Shown here: in pieces, positions 1 to 5,373 of the stretch
Numbering within the stretch: the stretch's first letter is position 1
Layout: the number at the start of each line of letters is the position of its first letter
DNA from: Acetobacteraceae bacterium
GTDB lineage: Bacteria; Pseudomonadota; Alphaproteobacteria; Acetobacterales; Acetobacteraceae
Assembly: GCA_947446625.1 (NCBI GenBank)
Contig: CANFIE010000264.1
Location: forward strand, 1 to 5,861
Direction of reading: 5' to 3'
DNA: 5,861 nt
Position numbers and translations under genes: made by a program
Notes under the pieces: generated by a model
Database searches by the model: none
What the model was told of the DNA's origin: nothing
Seen by the model: only the letters and a program-made list of their open reading frames with translations

Positions 1-339
1 AAGGACGGCACGCTGCGGGCGCTGGCGGTTTCCACCCCCGGGCGGGTGCCGGCGGTGCCGAATGTGCCGACCTTTGCCGAGTTGGGCCTGCGGCGGCTGA
101 CCTGCACCACCTGGATTGGCATTTCCGGCCCCAAGGGCCTGCCGGCGCCGATTGCCGCCAAGCTGACGGAAGTGACGGTGGCGGCCATGGCGAACCCGGC
201 CATTCGGCAAACCCTGGCCGACCTGGCCAGCTACCCGCCGGCGCAGCCCCTGGTTGGCCCGGCCTTCGCCAGTTACATCGCCGATTATGTGAAGGAATGG
301 ACGGCGGTGGCCAAGGCGGCCGGGATTGTTGCCAGTTGA
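1..339 (+). CDS. Bug/TctC-family periplasmic solute-binding protein, C-terminal part (5' end outside the window)
   Basis: This is the last 112 codons of a reading frame that is open from base 1 and ends at TGA 337-339, so the true start lies upstream. The protein resembles the second lobe of Bug/TctC (tripartite tricarboxylate transporter receptor) proteins. It begins with a DGTLRALAVSTPGR stretch, then VPNVPTFAELGL, then a WIGISGPKGLPAPI segment, and ends with a helical tail closing in AAGIVAS. These match the family's usual GKLRALAVT..R.P..PDVPT.AE.G, GL.AP.GTPAPI and closing AAGI. Family members bind small carboxylates or related metabolites in the periplasm and usually occur as orphans without the TctA/TctB membrane subunits. 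No such subunit is visible here. The signal peptide and ligand loops of lobe 1 are off-window, so the ligand cannot be inferred. An in-frame GTG at 46 is internal to the family alignment and is not the start. Family assignment is firm; the substrate is unknown. Confidence 0.93.
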   Translation, partial: KDGTLRALAVSTPGRVPAVPNVPTFAELGLRRLTCTTWIGISGPKGLPAPIAAKLTEVTVAAMANPAIRQTLADLASYPPAQPLVGPAFASYIADYVKEWTAVAKAAGIVAS

Positions 340-352
340 GGCACAGCGGCTG

Positions 353-373
353 GCGGGGGTAGAACACCCCCGC
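353..373 (+). terminator. Perfect GC hairpin after the binding-protein gene, possible terminator
   Basis: GCGGGGGT (353-360) and ACCCCCGC (366-373) form a perfect 8-bp stem around a 5-base loop, 13 bases after the TGA of the upstream gene and 20 bases before the STAS start codon. No T-run follows, so it is not a textbook intrinsic terminator. It could attenuate or stabilise transcript ends, or partly separate the two genes. The structure is seen directly; its role is inferred. Confidence 0.45.
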
Positions 374-380
374 ACGTCGT

Positions 381-386
381 GGAGAG
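381..386 (+). promoter_or_regulatory. Ribosome binding site that fixes the STAS start
   Basis: GGAGAG lies 7 bases before the ATG at 394. An in-frame GTG at 379 would overlap this Shine-Dalgarno sequence and has no site of its own. ATG 394 is therefore the better start, giving a protein beginning MQITRSP. Confidence 0.7.
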
Positions 387-393
387 CCTGGCC

Positions 394-726
394 ATGCAGA
401 TAACGCGGTCCCCGATTGCGGGTGGGGTGGTGCTGCATTTGGCCGGGCGGCTGGATTCTGAAACCAGCCCGGCGGCGGAACCGGAAGTGCTGGCGGCGCT
501 GCCGCCCGGCGGCGTGCTGGTGCTGGACTTGGCCCGGCTGCGCTACTGTTCCTCGCCGGGGTTGCGGCTGCTGCTGGTGACGGTGAAGCAGGCGGCGGAA
601 CGCAAGACCCGGCTGGGCCTGGCGGGGGTACAGCCCGCCGTGGCCGAGGTGCTGGAATGCACCGGGGTGGACAAGGTGCTGCCCAGCTTTGCCACGGTTG
701 AGGCGGCGCAACGCGGGTTGGGTTAG
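394..726 (+). CDS. Small single-domain STAS protein (anti-sigma-factor-antagonist-like)
   Basis: The 110-residue product is a single STAS domain, the usual size for stand-alone SpoIIAA-like proteins. It shows the first strand and turn with HLAGRLDSETSP (residues 15-26). The conserved strand LVLDLARLRYCSS (42-54) leads into PGLRLLL (55-61), followed by the typical helix, then RLGLAGVQPAVAEVLECTGVDKVLP (73-97). Such proteins act in the cytoplasm in partner-switching systems, binding anti-sigma or kinase partners, or as regulatory modules. The phospho-acceptor motif is atypical: in SpoIIAA it reads DSSGL with the second serine phosphorylated, whereas here it reads SSPGL, with proline directly before the glycine. 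Ser53 and Ser54 remain as possible acceptors. No kinase, phosphatase or sigma factor lies beside it, so its partner is unknown. The gene sits alone between a binding-protein gene and a convergent operon, and its TAG stop falls inside the palindrome that follows. The fold call is confident; the regulatory role is inferred. Confidence 0.88.
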   Translation: MQITRSPIAGGVVLHLAGRLDSETSPAAEPEVLAALPPGGVLVLDLARLRYCSSPGLRLLLVTVKQAAERKTRLGLAGVQPAVAEVLECTGVDKVLPSFATVEAAQRGLG

Positions 727-763
727 AGCACCATGCGCCCTGACGGGCGCATTTCGTGCTCTA
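724..763. repeat. Palindrome 1 at the convergent junction, terminator-like
   Basis: The outer arms TAGAGCAC (724-731) and GTGCTCTA (756-763) are perfectly complementary. They enclose an inner perfect stem, ATGCGCCC (733-740) and GGGCGCAT (745-752), with a TGAC loop. The first three bases are the TAG stop of the STAS gene. On the plus strand the inner stem is followed by a short T stretch (752-754), so it could act as a weak intrinsic terminator for that gene. The end motif is shared with the neighbouring palindrome, which suggests a dispersed palindromic repeat family. Confidence 0.7.
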
Positions 764-776
764 TAACCATTTGAAA

Positions 777-828
777 TTAGAGCAAGAAATCCATTCTGAT
801 GATTCCATCCGAACGGATATTGCTCTAA
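777..828. repeat. Palindrome 2 at the convergent junction, REP-like
   Basis: TTAGAGCAA (777-785) and TTGCTCTAA (820-828) are perfect 9-bp inverted arms. Between them the stem continues as ATCC/GGAT (789-792, 815-818), TTC/GAA (794-796, 811-813) and GATG/CATC (798-801, 806-809), closing on an ATTC loop. About 20 base pairs form in all, broken by one A-C and one T-C mismatch and a few unpaired bases. The TAG stop of the minus-strand deacetylase is read from CTA at 825-827, inside the right arm. On the minus strand an AT-rich stretch follows, so it may terminate that transcript. It resembles short palindromic repeats I associate with alphaproteobacterial intergenic regions; that link is from memory, not from a search. 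Confidence 0.72.
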
Positions 829-1718
829 CCCGCCTCGTCCTTGCAGAACCGCGCCACTTCCTCATGCGTGGCGAACCACACGCCGTCATGCCCGCTGATG
901 TATTCGATGAGCGCGGCCAGCAGCGGCATGCGGCTGCGGTGGCCGATGATGTGCGGGTGCATGGTGAGCAGGAACAGCCCGCCTTCCTGGTAGGCGCCGT
1001 CGAATTCGGCCTTGAAGATTTCCAGCACGCTTGAGGGCGGCGTGTAGGGGCGCAGGCCGGAGAAGCGGACGAACATGAAGTAGGGCGCGTCGTCGCGGAT
1101 CCATTCGGGCGGCAATTCCACCACGCCGGTGGGGCGGCCCTGGTCCATCAGCTCGTAGGGCTCGTCATCGCCCATCAGGGAACTGTCGTAGAGCAGGCCC
1201 ATCTCCTCGATGATGCCCATGGTATCCACGCTGAAATCCCAGGACGCGGTGCGGATGCCAACCGGGCGGCGGCCGCTGGTCTTTTCCAGCACATCGGCGC
1301 TGCGCAAGGTCAACTCACGCTCCATGCCCGGCGGCAGGCTGGTATTGGCCTCATGGATCCAGCTGTGGATGCCGATCTCGTGGCCCTCATCGGCCAGGCC
1401 GCGCACTTCGTCGGGGTAGATCAGCGCGGTCACGGCCGGCACGTAGAAGCTGGCCTTGATGTCGTGCTTGTTCAGCAGGGCGCGGATGCGCGGCACGCCC
1501 TGGCGATTGCCGTATTGGCCCTGGCTGATGCGCATGGGGCTTTCGTCGCCATCGCGCAGAGGCGTGGTGTCGTGGTCACTGTCAAAGCTCAGCGCCACGG
1601 CGCAGCGGGCGCCGCCGGGCCAGCTGCGCGGCTTCAGGCTGCGGCCGGCGCGGGCGCGGTTGATGGCGGTGCGCCAGTATTCCTCGGGCCATTCCCAGGG
1701 CTGCTGCTTGTCGGCCAT
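825..1718 (-). CDS. CE4 polysaccharide-deacetylase-family hydrolase, PuuE/HpPgdA-like, cytoplasmic
   Basis: The 297-residue protein has the NodB-type (CE4) metal-dependent hydrolase fold. Motif 1 is SFDSDHD (44-50), where Asp46 and Asp48 fit the general base and metal ligand. Motif 2 is GHEIGIHSWIHE (112-123), with metal ligands His118 and His122. Motif 3 is RTASWDFS (156-163). A late TMHPHIIGHRSRM segment (252-264) supplies the catalytic-histidine loop. No signal peptide is present, so it acts in the cytoplasm. The family has two kinds of members: peptidoglycan or polysaccharide N-deacetylases, and PuuE-type enzymes that open cyclic ureides or imides. The lack of a secretion signal, the HP..IG..SRM loop and the catabolic neighbours favour a small-molecule C-N hydrolase here, by inference. 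A GGAGAG site precedes the ATG by 6 bases, which fixes the start. It lies 20 bp after the porin-like gene on the same strand, probably in one transcript. Its TAG stop lies inside a palindrome. Confidence 0.9.
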   Translation of the reverse strand: MADKQQPWEWPEEYWRTAINRARAGRSLKPRSWPGGARCAVALSFDSDHDTTPLRDGDESPMRISQGQYGNRQGVPRIRALLNKHDIKASFYVPAVTALIYPDEVRGLADEGHEIGIHSWIHEANTSLPPGMERELTLRSADVLEKTSGRRPVGIRTASWDFSVDTMGIIEEMGLLYDSSLMGDDEPYELMDQGRPTGVVELPPEWIRDDAPYFMFVRFSGLRPYTPPSSVLEIFKAEFDGAYQEGGLFLLTMHPHIIGHRSRMPLLAALIEYISGHDGVWFATHEEVARFCKDEAG

Positions 1719-1724
1719 CGCATT

Positions 1725-1730
1725 CTCTCC
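1725..1730 (-). promoter_or_regulatory. Ribosome binding site of the CE4 hydrolase
   Basis: Read on the minus strand, this is GGAGAG, 6 bases before the ATG whose first base is 1718. A competing out-of-frame ATG starting at 1723 is only one base from the site, too close to be used. The site lies in the 20-bp gap after the porin-like gene. Confidence 0.7.
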
Positions 1731-1738
1731 AGTTGGGC

Positions 1739-3007
1739 TCAGAAGGGTACGCTGACCACGAAGGAAGTGCCAAAGCCCTGGATGCGCTCGCCCAGTTCAT
1801 TGCGGCGGCGCCAGTCCACCGAGACGGCGGCGTTCTGCAACAGGGCCAGGCCGGTGGCGCGGCCAAGGTCCAGCGAGACGCCAGCGGTGTGCTGGTGGCC
1901 CTGGCCGCTTTCGCCGCTGCTGGTGTCGCGTTCGCGGCGCTGCATCCAGGTATAGGCCAGGGTCAGCGCGCCGCGCTTCAGCGCCAGGGCGGCGGTTGCC
2001 CATTCGGCGGTGCGGCCAGAGAAGCCGGCGGAATCGGTGCGGCGGGCATATTCGGCCGAGGGGGTCAGGCGGAACTCGGCGCCCAGCGGAAAGCTGCCCT
2101 CGATGCCGGCAACGGCGCCGGTCTCGGTCGCGGCGCGGGCGGCCAGCACGGCGTCCTGCCCTGGGCGGCGCAGTGAGACGCCGAGGTTGTAGGCGATCTG
2201 CCCGCCCGGCACCTCGTGCTCGGTGCCCACCCAGGAGGCGGTGAAGCCGCCCATGCCGCCGCGGTTGTCGGCGCCGCCCATCAGCCGCGTGGCGCGCCAG
2301 CGTTGCCGGATGGTGGTGCTGGCGGTGCCGGTGACGGGGTCGGTTTCCATGATGCTGAGTGGCCAGCGCGGGGCGAAGGCGCTGGAGGAAAGGAAGCTGG
2401 TATCGGCCTGGAACAGCTCCACCTGCAGGCTCTGGTAGCCAATGGGGTCGGGCAGGTCGAGCACCTCATCCATCCAGATGCGGGCGCCGAAGCCGAGCTT
2501 TTCGCGCAATTGGTAGTCGGCGGCGTAGTCGGCGCCGTAGAGGCCGGGGGCGCGGGACCAGGCGGCGCCGAAGCGCGGGTTGATCTTGCCAACGAAGAAA
2601 CGCAGCGGGTCCGCGGTCCAGCGCAGCGTCAGGGTTTCGGCGTAGCCGGTATGGCGCGGCACCAGGCCGGCGGCGTCGGCCGGGCTGGGTTCCAGGCGCA
2701 GCATGGTGCTGATGGAAAAGCCGGCCGGGCCGATGAGGCGGGCGGCGAGGGCGGAGCGGTTATAGGCCGTGTCGTTGGTGGTGCCGCCCTGGCGGCTGCG
2801 TTCATAGCCAAACTGAGTGACGAATTGGCCGTTGAGGTCATAGAGCGGCAGTTGCTCGTTCTGCTGGTCTGGTGCTTCCAGGCTGCGCAGGCGGGTGGCC
2901 AGGTTGCCGGTTTGCCCGGCGCGGCCCTTGGCTTCTGCCAGGGTGGGACCGAGAGTGGGCAGGAGCAGGCTGAGCGCCAGCAGCGGGAGGAGGGAGAATC
3001 GGCTCAT
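1739..3007 (-). CDS. Outer-membrane beta-barrel protein, porin-like
   Basis: The 422-residue product starts with a clear Sec signal peptide: an MSRF n-region, a leucine-rich core at residues 6-19, and an A-E-A cleavage site after Ala26. The mature part is rich in alternating polar/hydrophobic strands and short turns. It ends in SFVVSVPF, with the C-terminal phenylalanine expected of BAM-inserted outer-membrane barrels. A conserved-looking patch, RFFVGKINPRFGAAW (136-150) followed by YGADYAADYQLREKLGFGAR (157-176), resembles strands of uncharacterised porin-like barrels in Alphaproteobacteria; I do not recognise a named family. It probably forms a pore or channel for solutes in the outer membrane. 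The open frame runs far upstream of this ATG, but that extension is antisense to the amidase gene. The ATG at 3007 is chosen because the signal peptide begins there, although no strong Shine-Dalgarno precedes it. It is divergent from the amidase operon and is the first gene of a pair with the CE4 hydrolase. Barrel and localisation are well supported; the solute is unknown. Confidence 0.85.
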   Translation of the reverse strand: MSRFSLLPLLALSLLLPTLGPTLAEAKGRAGQTGNLATRLRSLEAPDQQNEQLPLYDLNGQFVTQFGYERSRQGGTTNDTAYNRSALAARLIGPAGFSISTMLRLEPSPADAAGLVPRHTGYAETLTLRWTADPLRFFVGKINPRFGAAWSRAPGLYGADYAADYQLREKLGFGARIWMDEVLDLPDPIGYQSLQVELFQADTSFLSSSAFAPRWPLSIMETDPVTGTASTTIRQRWRATRLMGGADNRGGMGGFTASWVGTEHEVPGGQIAYNLGVSLRRPGQDAVLAARAATETGAVAGIEGSFPLGAEFRLTPSAEYARRTDSAGFSGRTAEWATAALALKRGALTLAYTWMQRRERDTSSGESGQGHQHTAGVSLDLGRATGLALLQNAAVSVDWRRRNELGERIQGFGTSFVVSVPF

Positions 3008-3079
3008 GGGGGTGAAGCCTAGCCGGGGGCGGCCGATGGCGGCAAAGTCCGGCCCGACGACTCGCTGAAAGTACCTGTG
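3008..3079. promoter_or_regulatory. Divergent intergenic region between the porin-like gene and the amidase operon
   Basis: These 72 bases separate two oppositely oriented start codons, so promoters for both transcripts are expected here or just inside the genes. I see no convincing -35/-10 pair and no strong operator palindrome. A loose GGCCG/CGGCC pair exists in the GC-rich part but is weak. The location argues for shared control of the two operons; the sequence itself gives no direct proof. Confidence 0.4.
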
Positions 3080-4477
3080 ATGGCCGAGCCCACCGACCCC
3101 GCCCTGATGTCTGCCGAGACCCTGCTGGGGCTGTATGCCCGGCGGGCGCTGTCGCCGGTGGAGGCGTTGCAGGCGGTGATGCGGCGGGTGGCGCGGTTCA
3201 ACCCCTGGGTGAACGCCTTTGCGGTGATGAACCCACGTGCCCTGCAGGCCGCTGGCGAAAGCGAGGCGCGCTGGATGGCCGGGCGGCCGATGGGGCTGCT
3301 GGATGGCGTGCCGAGCACGGTGAAGGATTTGCTGGACATGGCCGGCTTTCCGACCCGGCGCGGCAGCAAAACCACGCCCAACACGCCGGCCACCACCGAT
3401 GCCCCGGTGGTGCTGGGGCTGAAGCAGGCCGGGGCGGTGATCATCGGCAAGACCACCACCACCGAATTTGGTTGGAAAAGCCCGGGCGACTGCCCGCTGC
3501 ACGGCATTACCCGCAACCCGTGGAATCGCGAGCGCACGGTGGGTGGTTCCTCCAGCGGCGCTGGGGCGGCGGGGGCAGCCTGTTTTGGGGCGCTGCATGT
3601 GGGCACCGATGCTGGCGGCAGCGTGCGGATTCCGGCGGCGTTCTGCGGCTTGGTGGGGCTGAAGCCGAGCTTTGGCCGGGTGCCGCAATGGCCGCTGGGC
3701 GCCTTTGCCAATGTGGCCTGCGCCGGGCCGATGACGCGCACGGTGCGCGACAATGCGCTGATGTTTTCCGCCATGGCACGGCATGACCTGCGCGACCCCT
3801 TCTGCCTGCCCGATGATAAGCGCGACTGGCGCGACGGCATTGAGGATGGGGTGAAGGGCCTCCGGGTGGGCGTGGTGACGCGGCTGGGGTTTGAGCCGCC
3901 GCTGGACGCCGATGGCCGGGCGGCGCTGGAGGGCGCGGCCACCATGCTGGCCGAGCAGGGCGCGATTGTGGAGGAGGCCGACCCGCTGTTCCCCGACACG
4001 CGGGAGATTTTCGGCCGGGTATGGGGCGTGGCGCTGGCGCGGCTGGTGCAGACCATGCCGGAGGATAAGCGCGCCCTGCTGGATGCCGGGCTGGAGGAAG
4101 TGGCGCGGCTTGAGGGCGGCATGAGCGCGGTGGATTTTCTGGGCGCCGAGGCGCTGCGGATTGAAGCCGCGCATGCCGCCGCGCGCTTCCACCAGAAATA
4201 CGATTTGATGCTGACCGCCTGCACGCCAACCGCGGCCTTTGCCGCCGACCAGCCGACGCTGCACCCGGTGCAGGCGCTGTGGCGTGATTGGGCGCCCTGG
4301 ACCTTCGCTTTCAACCTGACGCGCCAGCCGGCCATTTCCGTGCCGCTGGGCATTGATGAAAACGGCATGCCGCGTGCCGTGCAGCTTGCCGCGGCGTTGT
4401 ACCGCGACGACTTGGTGTTCCGCGCTGCGCGGGCGCTGGAAGTTGCCGCTGAGATTCCCCTGGCCCAACCTGAATAG
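3080..4477 (+). CDS. Amidase-signature family hydrolase
   Basis: The 465-residue protein is a complete amidase-signature enzyme, a usual length for the family, and cytoplasmic since no signal peptide is seen. The Ser-cisSer-Lys triad is in place: Lys82 in GVPSTVKDLLD, cis-Ser157 in GGSSSG, and nucleophile Ser181 in GTDAGGSVRIPA. The spacings of 75 and 24 residues equal those of fatty-acid amide hydrolase (Lys142, Ser217, Ser241). The family hydrolyses carboxylic amides to acid plus ammonia or amine. The C-terminal part keeps the usual closing pattern FNLTRQPAISVPLG (about 413-426). GatA-type function in tRNA amidation is unlikely, because gatB and gatC are not adjacent and the context is catabolic. 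The ATG at 3080 is preferred over an overlapping in-frame GTG at 3077. Only a weak GAAAG lies upstream. It is the first gene of an operon with the FAH-family and Bug genes, with an 11-bp gap to the next. The substrate cannot be named from sequence. Confidence 0.95.
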   Translation: MAEPTDPALMSAETLLGLYARRALSPVEALQAVMRRVARFNPWVNAFAVMNPRALQAAGESEARWMAGRPMGLLDGVPSTVKDLLDMAGFPTRRGSKTTPNTPATTDAPVVLGLKQAGAVIIGKTTTTEFGWKSPGDCPLHGITRNPWNRERTVGGSSSGAGAAGAACFGALHVGTDAGGSVRIPAAFCGLVGLKPSFGRVPQWPLGAFANVACAGPMTRTVRDNALMFSAMARHDLRDPFCLPDDKRDWRDGIEDGVKGLRVGVVTRLGFEPPLDADGRAALEGAATMLAEQGAIVEEADPLFPDTREIFGRVWGVALARLVQTMPEDKRALLDAGLEEVARLEGGMSAVDFLGAEALRIEAAHAAARFHQKYDLMLTACTPTAAFAADQPTLHPVQALWRDWAPWTFAFNLTRQPAISVPLGIDENGMPRAVQLAAALYRDDLVFRAARALEVAAEIPLAQPE

Positions 4478-4488
4478 GATCAACCCCG

Positions 4489-5373
4489 ATGCGCCTTGTT
4501 ACCTTCAAGAAGCCCGGCCATGTCGCCCATCATATCGGCGCGCTGCGGGCCGATGGCGCGGTGCTGGACCTGGCGGCGGCGGACCCGGCGCTGGCGGGCG
4601 GCAACATGCCGGCCTTCATCGGCGGCGGCGCGGCCATGCTGGACCATGCCCGCAAGGCGGCGCTGACCGCGCCGGTGGTGGCGGGTGCCGTGCTGTGCGC
4701 ACCGATTCCGCGGCCGCCGAAGAACGTGTTCTGCGTGGGCAAGAACTACTACGAGCACGCCGCCGAGTTTGCCGGCAGCGGCTTTGATGCCAGCGCCAAG
4801 GAAGTGGTGCCGGAAGCGCCGGTGGTGTTCAGCAAGCCGGCCACCGCCATTGTCGCGACCGGTGAGCCGATCCTCAGCCATCTCGATACCTCCGGCAGCA
4901 CCGATTACGAGGGCGAGTTGGCGGTGGTGATCGGCAAGGGCGGGCGCGGCATCAGCAAGGCAGACGCGCTGAGCCATGTGTTTGGCTACACCATTGTGAA
5001 TGACGTGACGGCGCGCACCCTGCAGCACAAGCATCGGCAATGGGTGCTGGGCAAGGGCATCGACAGCTTCTGCCCGATGGGGCCGGCGATTTTGACCGCC
5101 GATGAAGTGCCGGACCCGACCAAGCTGCACCTGACCACGCATGTGAATGGCGAGAAACGCCAGGATGTGCTGGTGGCGGCGCTGATCTTTGACATTCCGA
5201 CGCTGATTGAGTGCATCAGCGGCTATATCACGCTGGAGCCGGGCGATGTGATTGCCACCGGCACGCCGGTGGGCGTGGGCATCGGCTTCAAGCCGCCGGT
5301 TTTCCTGAAGCCGGGCGATGTGGTGCGGGTGGAAGTGGATGGCATCGGCGTGCTGGAGAACCCAGTCGTATGA
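4489..5373 (+). CDS. Fumarylacetoacetate hydrolase (FAH) family enzyme
   Basis: The 294-residue product has a short N-terminal domain (about 1-72) followed by the FAH catalytic domain (about 75-294). The conserved features are all present. NYYEHAAE (87-94) has the His90/Glu93 pair that matches the catalytic dyad of FAHD1-like enzymes. DYEGELAVVIG (139-149) supplies metal ligands Glu141 and Glu143, and Asp172 in VNDVTAR is the third ligand. KGIDSFCPMGP (189-199) and the TGTPVGVG loop (257-264) complete the active site. Family members include C-C bond hydrolases, oxaloacetate/acylpyruvate-type decarboxylases or hydrolases, and hydratases of aromatic and keto-acid catabolism, so the exact reaction stays open. 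An AGGAT sequence 8 bases upstream supports ATG 4489. The gene begins 11 bp after the amidase stop and overlaps the next start by ATGA, which indicates one operon. It probably acts in the cytoplasm on a product released upstream in the pathway, by inference. Confidence 0.94.
   Translation: MRLVTFKKPGHVAHHIGALRADGAVLDLAAADPALAGGNMPAFIGGGAAMLDHARKAALTAPVVAGAVLCAPIPRPPKNVFCVGKNYYEHAAEFAGSGFDASAKEVVPEAPVVFSKPATAIVATGEPILSHLDTSGSTDYEGELAVVIGKGGRGISKADALSHVFGYTIVNDVTARTLQHKHRQWVLGKGIDSFCPMGPAILTADEVPDPTKLHLTTHVNGEKRQDVLVAALIFDIPTLIECISGYITLEPGDVIATGTPVGVGIGFKPPVFLKPGDVVRVEVDGIGVLENPVV

Noticed and set aside
379..393. GTG start for the STAS gene
   Set aside because: It overlaps the GGAGAG ribosome site that serves the ATG at 394, and the added five residues are not part of the STAS domain.
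756..1034. A plus-strand frame of 92 codons starting inside the junction palindromes
   Set aside because: It begins in the repeat region and then runs antisense to the CE4 hydrolase. No motif or ribosome site supports it.
2216..3022. A 268-residue plus-strand open frame opposite the porin-like gene
   Set aside because: It is a Gly/Ala-rich shadow of the minus-strand gene with no domain, no ribosome site and no matching context.
3020..3060. Possible operator palindrome in the divergent spacer (GGCCG...CGGCC)
   Set aside because: The arms are only 5 bases in a very GC-rich stretch and the flanks do not extend the symmetry, so chance is the simpler explanation.
3019..4368. A 449-residue minus-strand open frame antisense to the amidase
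   Set aside because: Its composition is Ser/Ala/Pro/Arg-rich with no recognisable motif, whereas the plus strand encodes a full amidase with an intact catalytic triad.
3080..4477. Amidase as GatA of the Glu-tRNA(Gln) amidotransferase
   Set aside because: No gatB or gatC is adjacent, and the neighbours are an FAH-family enzyme and a binding protein, which fits a catabolic amidase better.
3008..4483. A minus-strand open frame extending the porin-like gene upstream by 492 codons (914 residues in all)
   Set aside because: The extension is exactly antisense to the amidase, is rich in His, Arg, Pro and Gln, and shows no domain. The signal peptide starting at 3007 shows where the real protein begins. 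Long antisense frames are expected in such GC-rich coding DNA.
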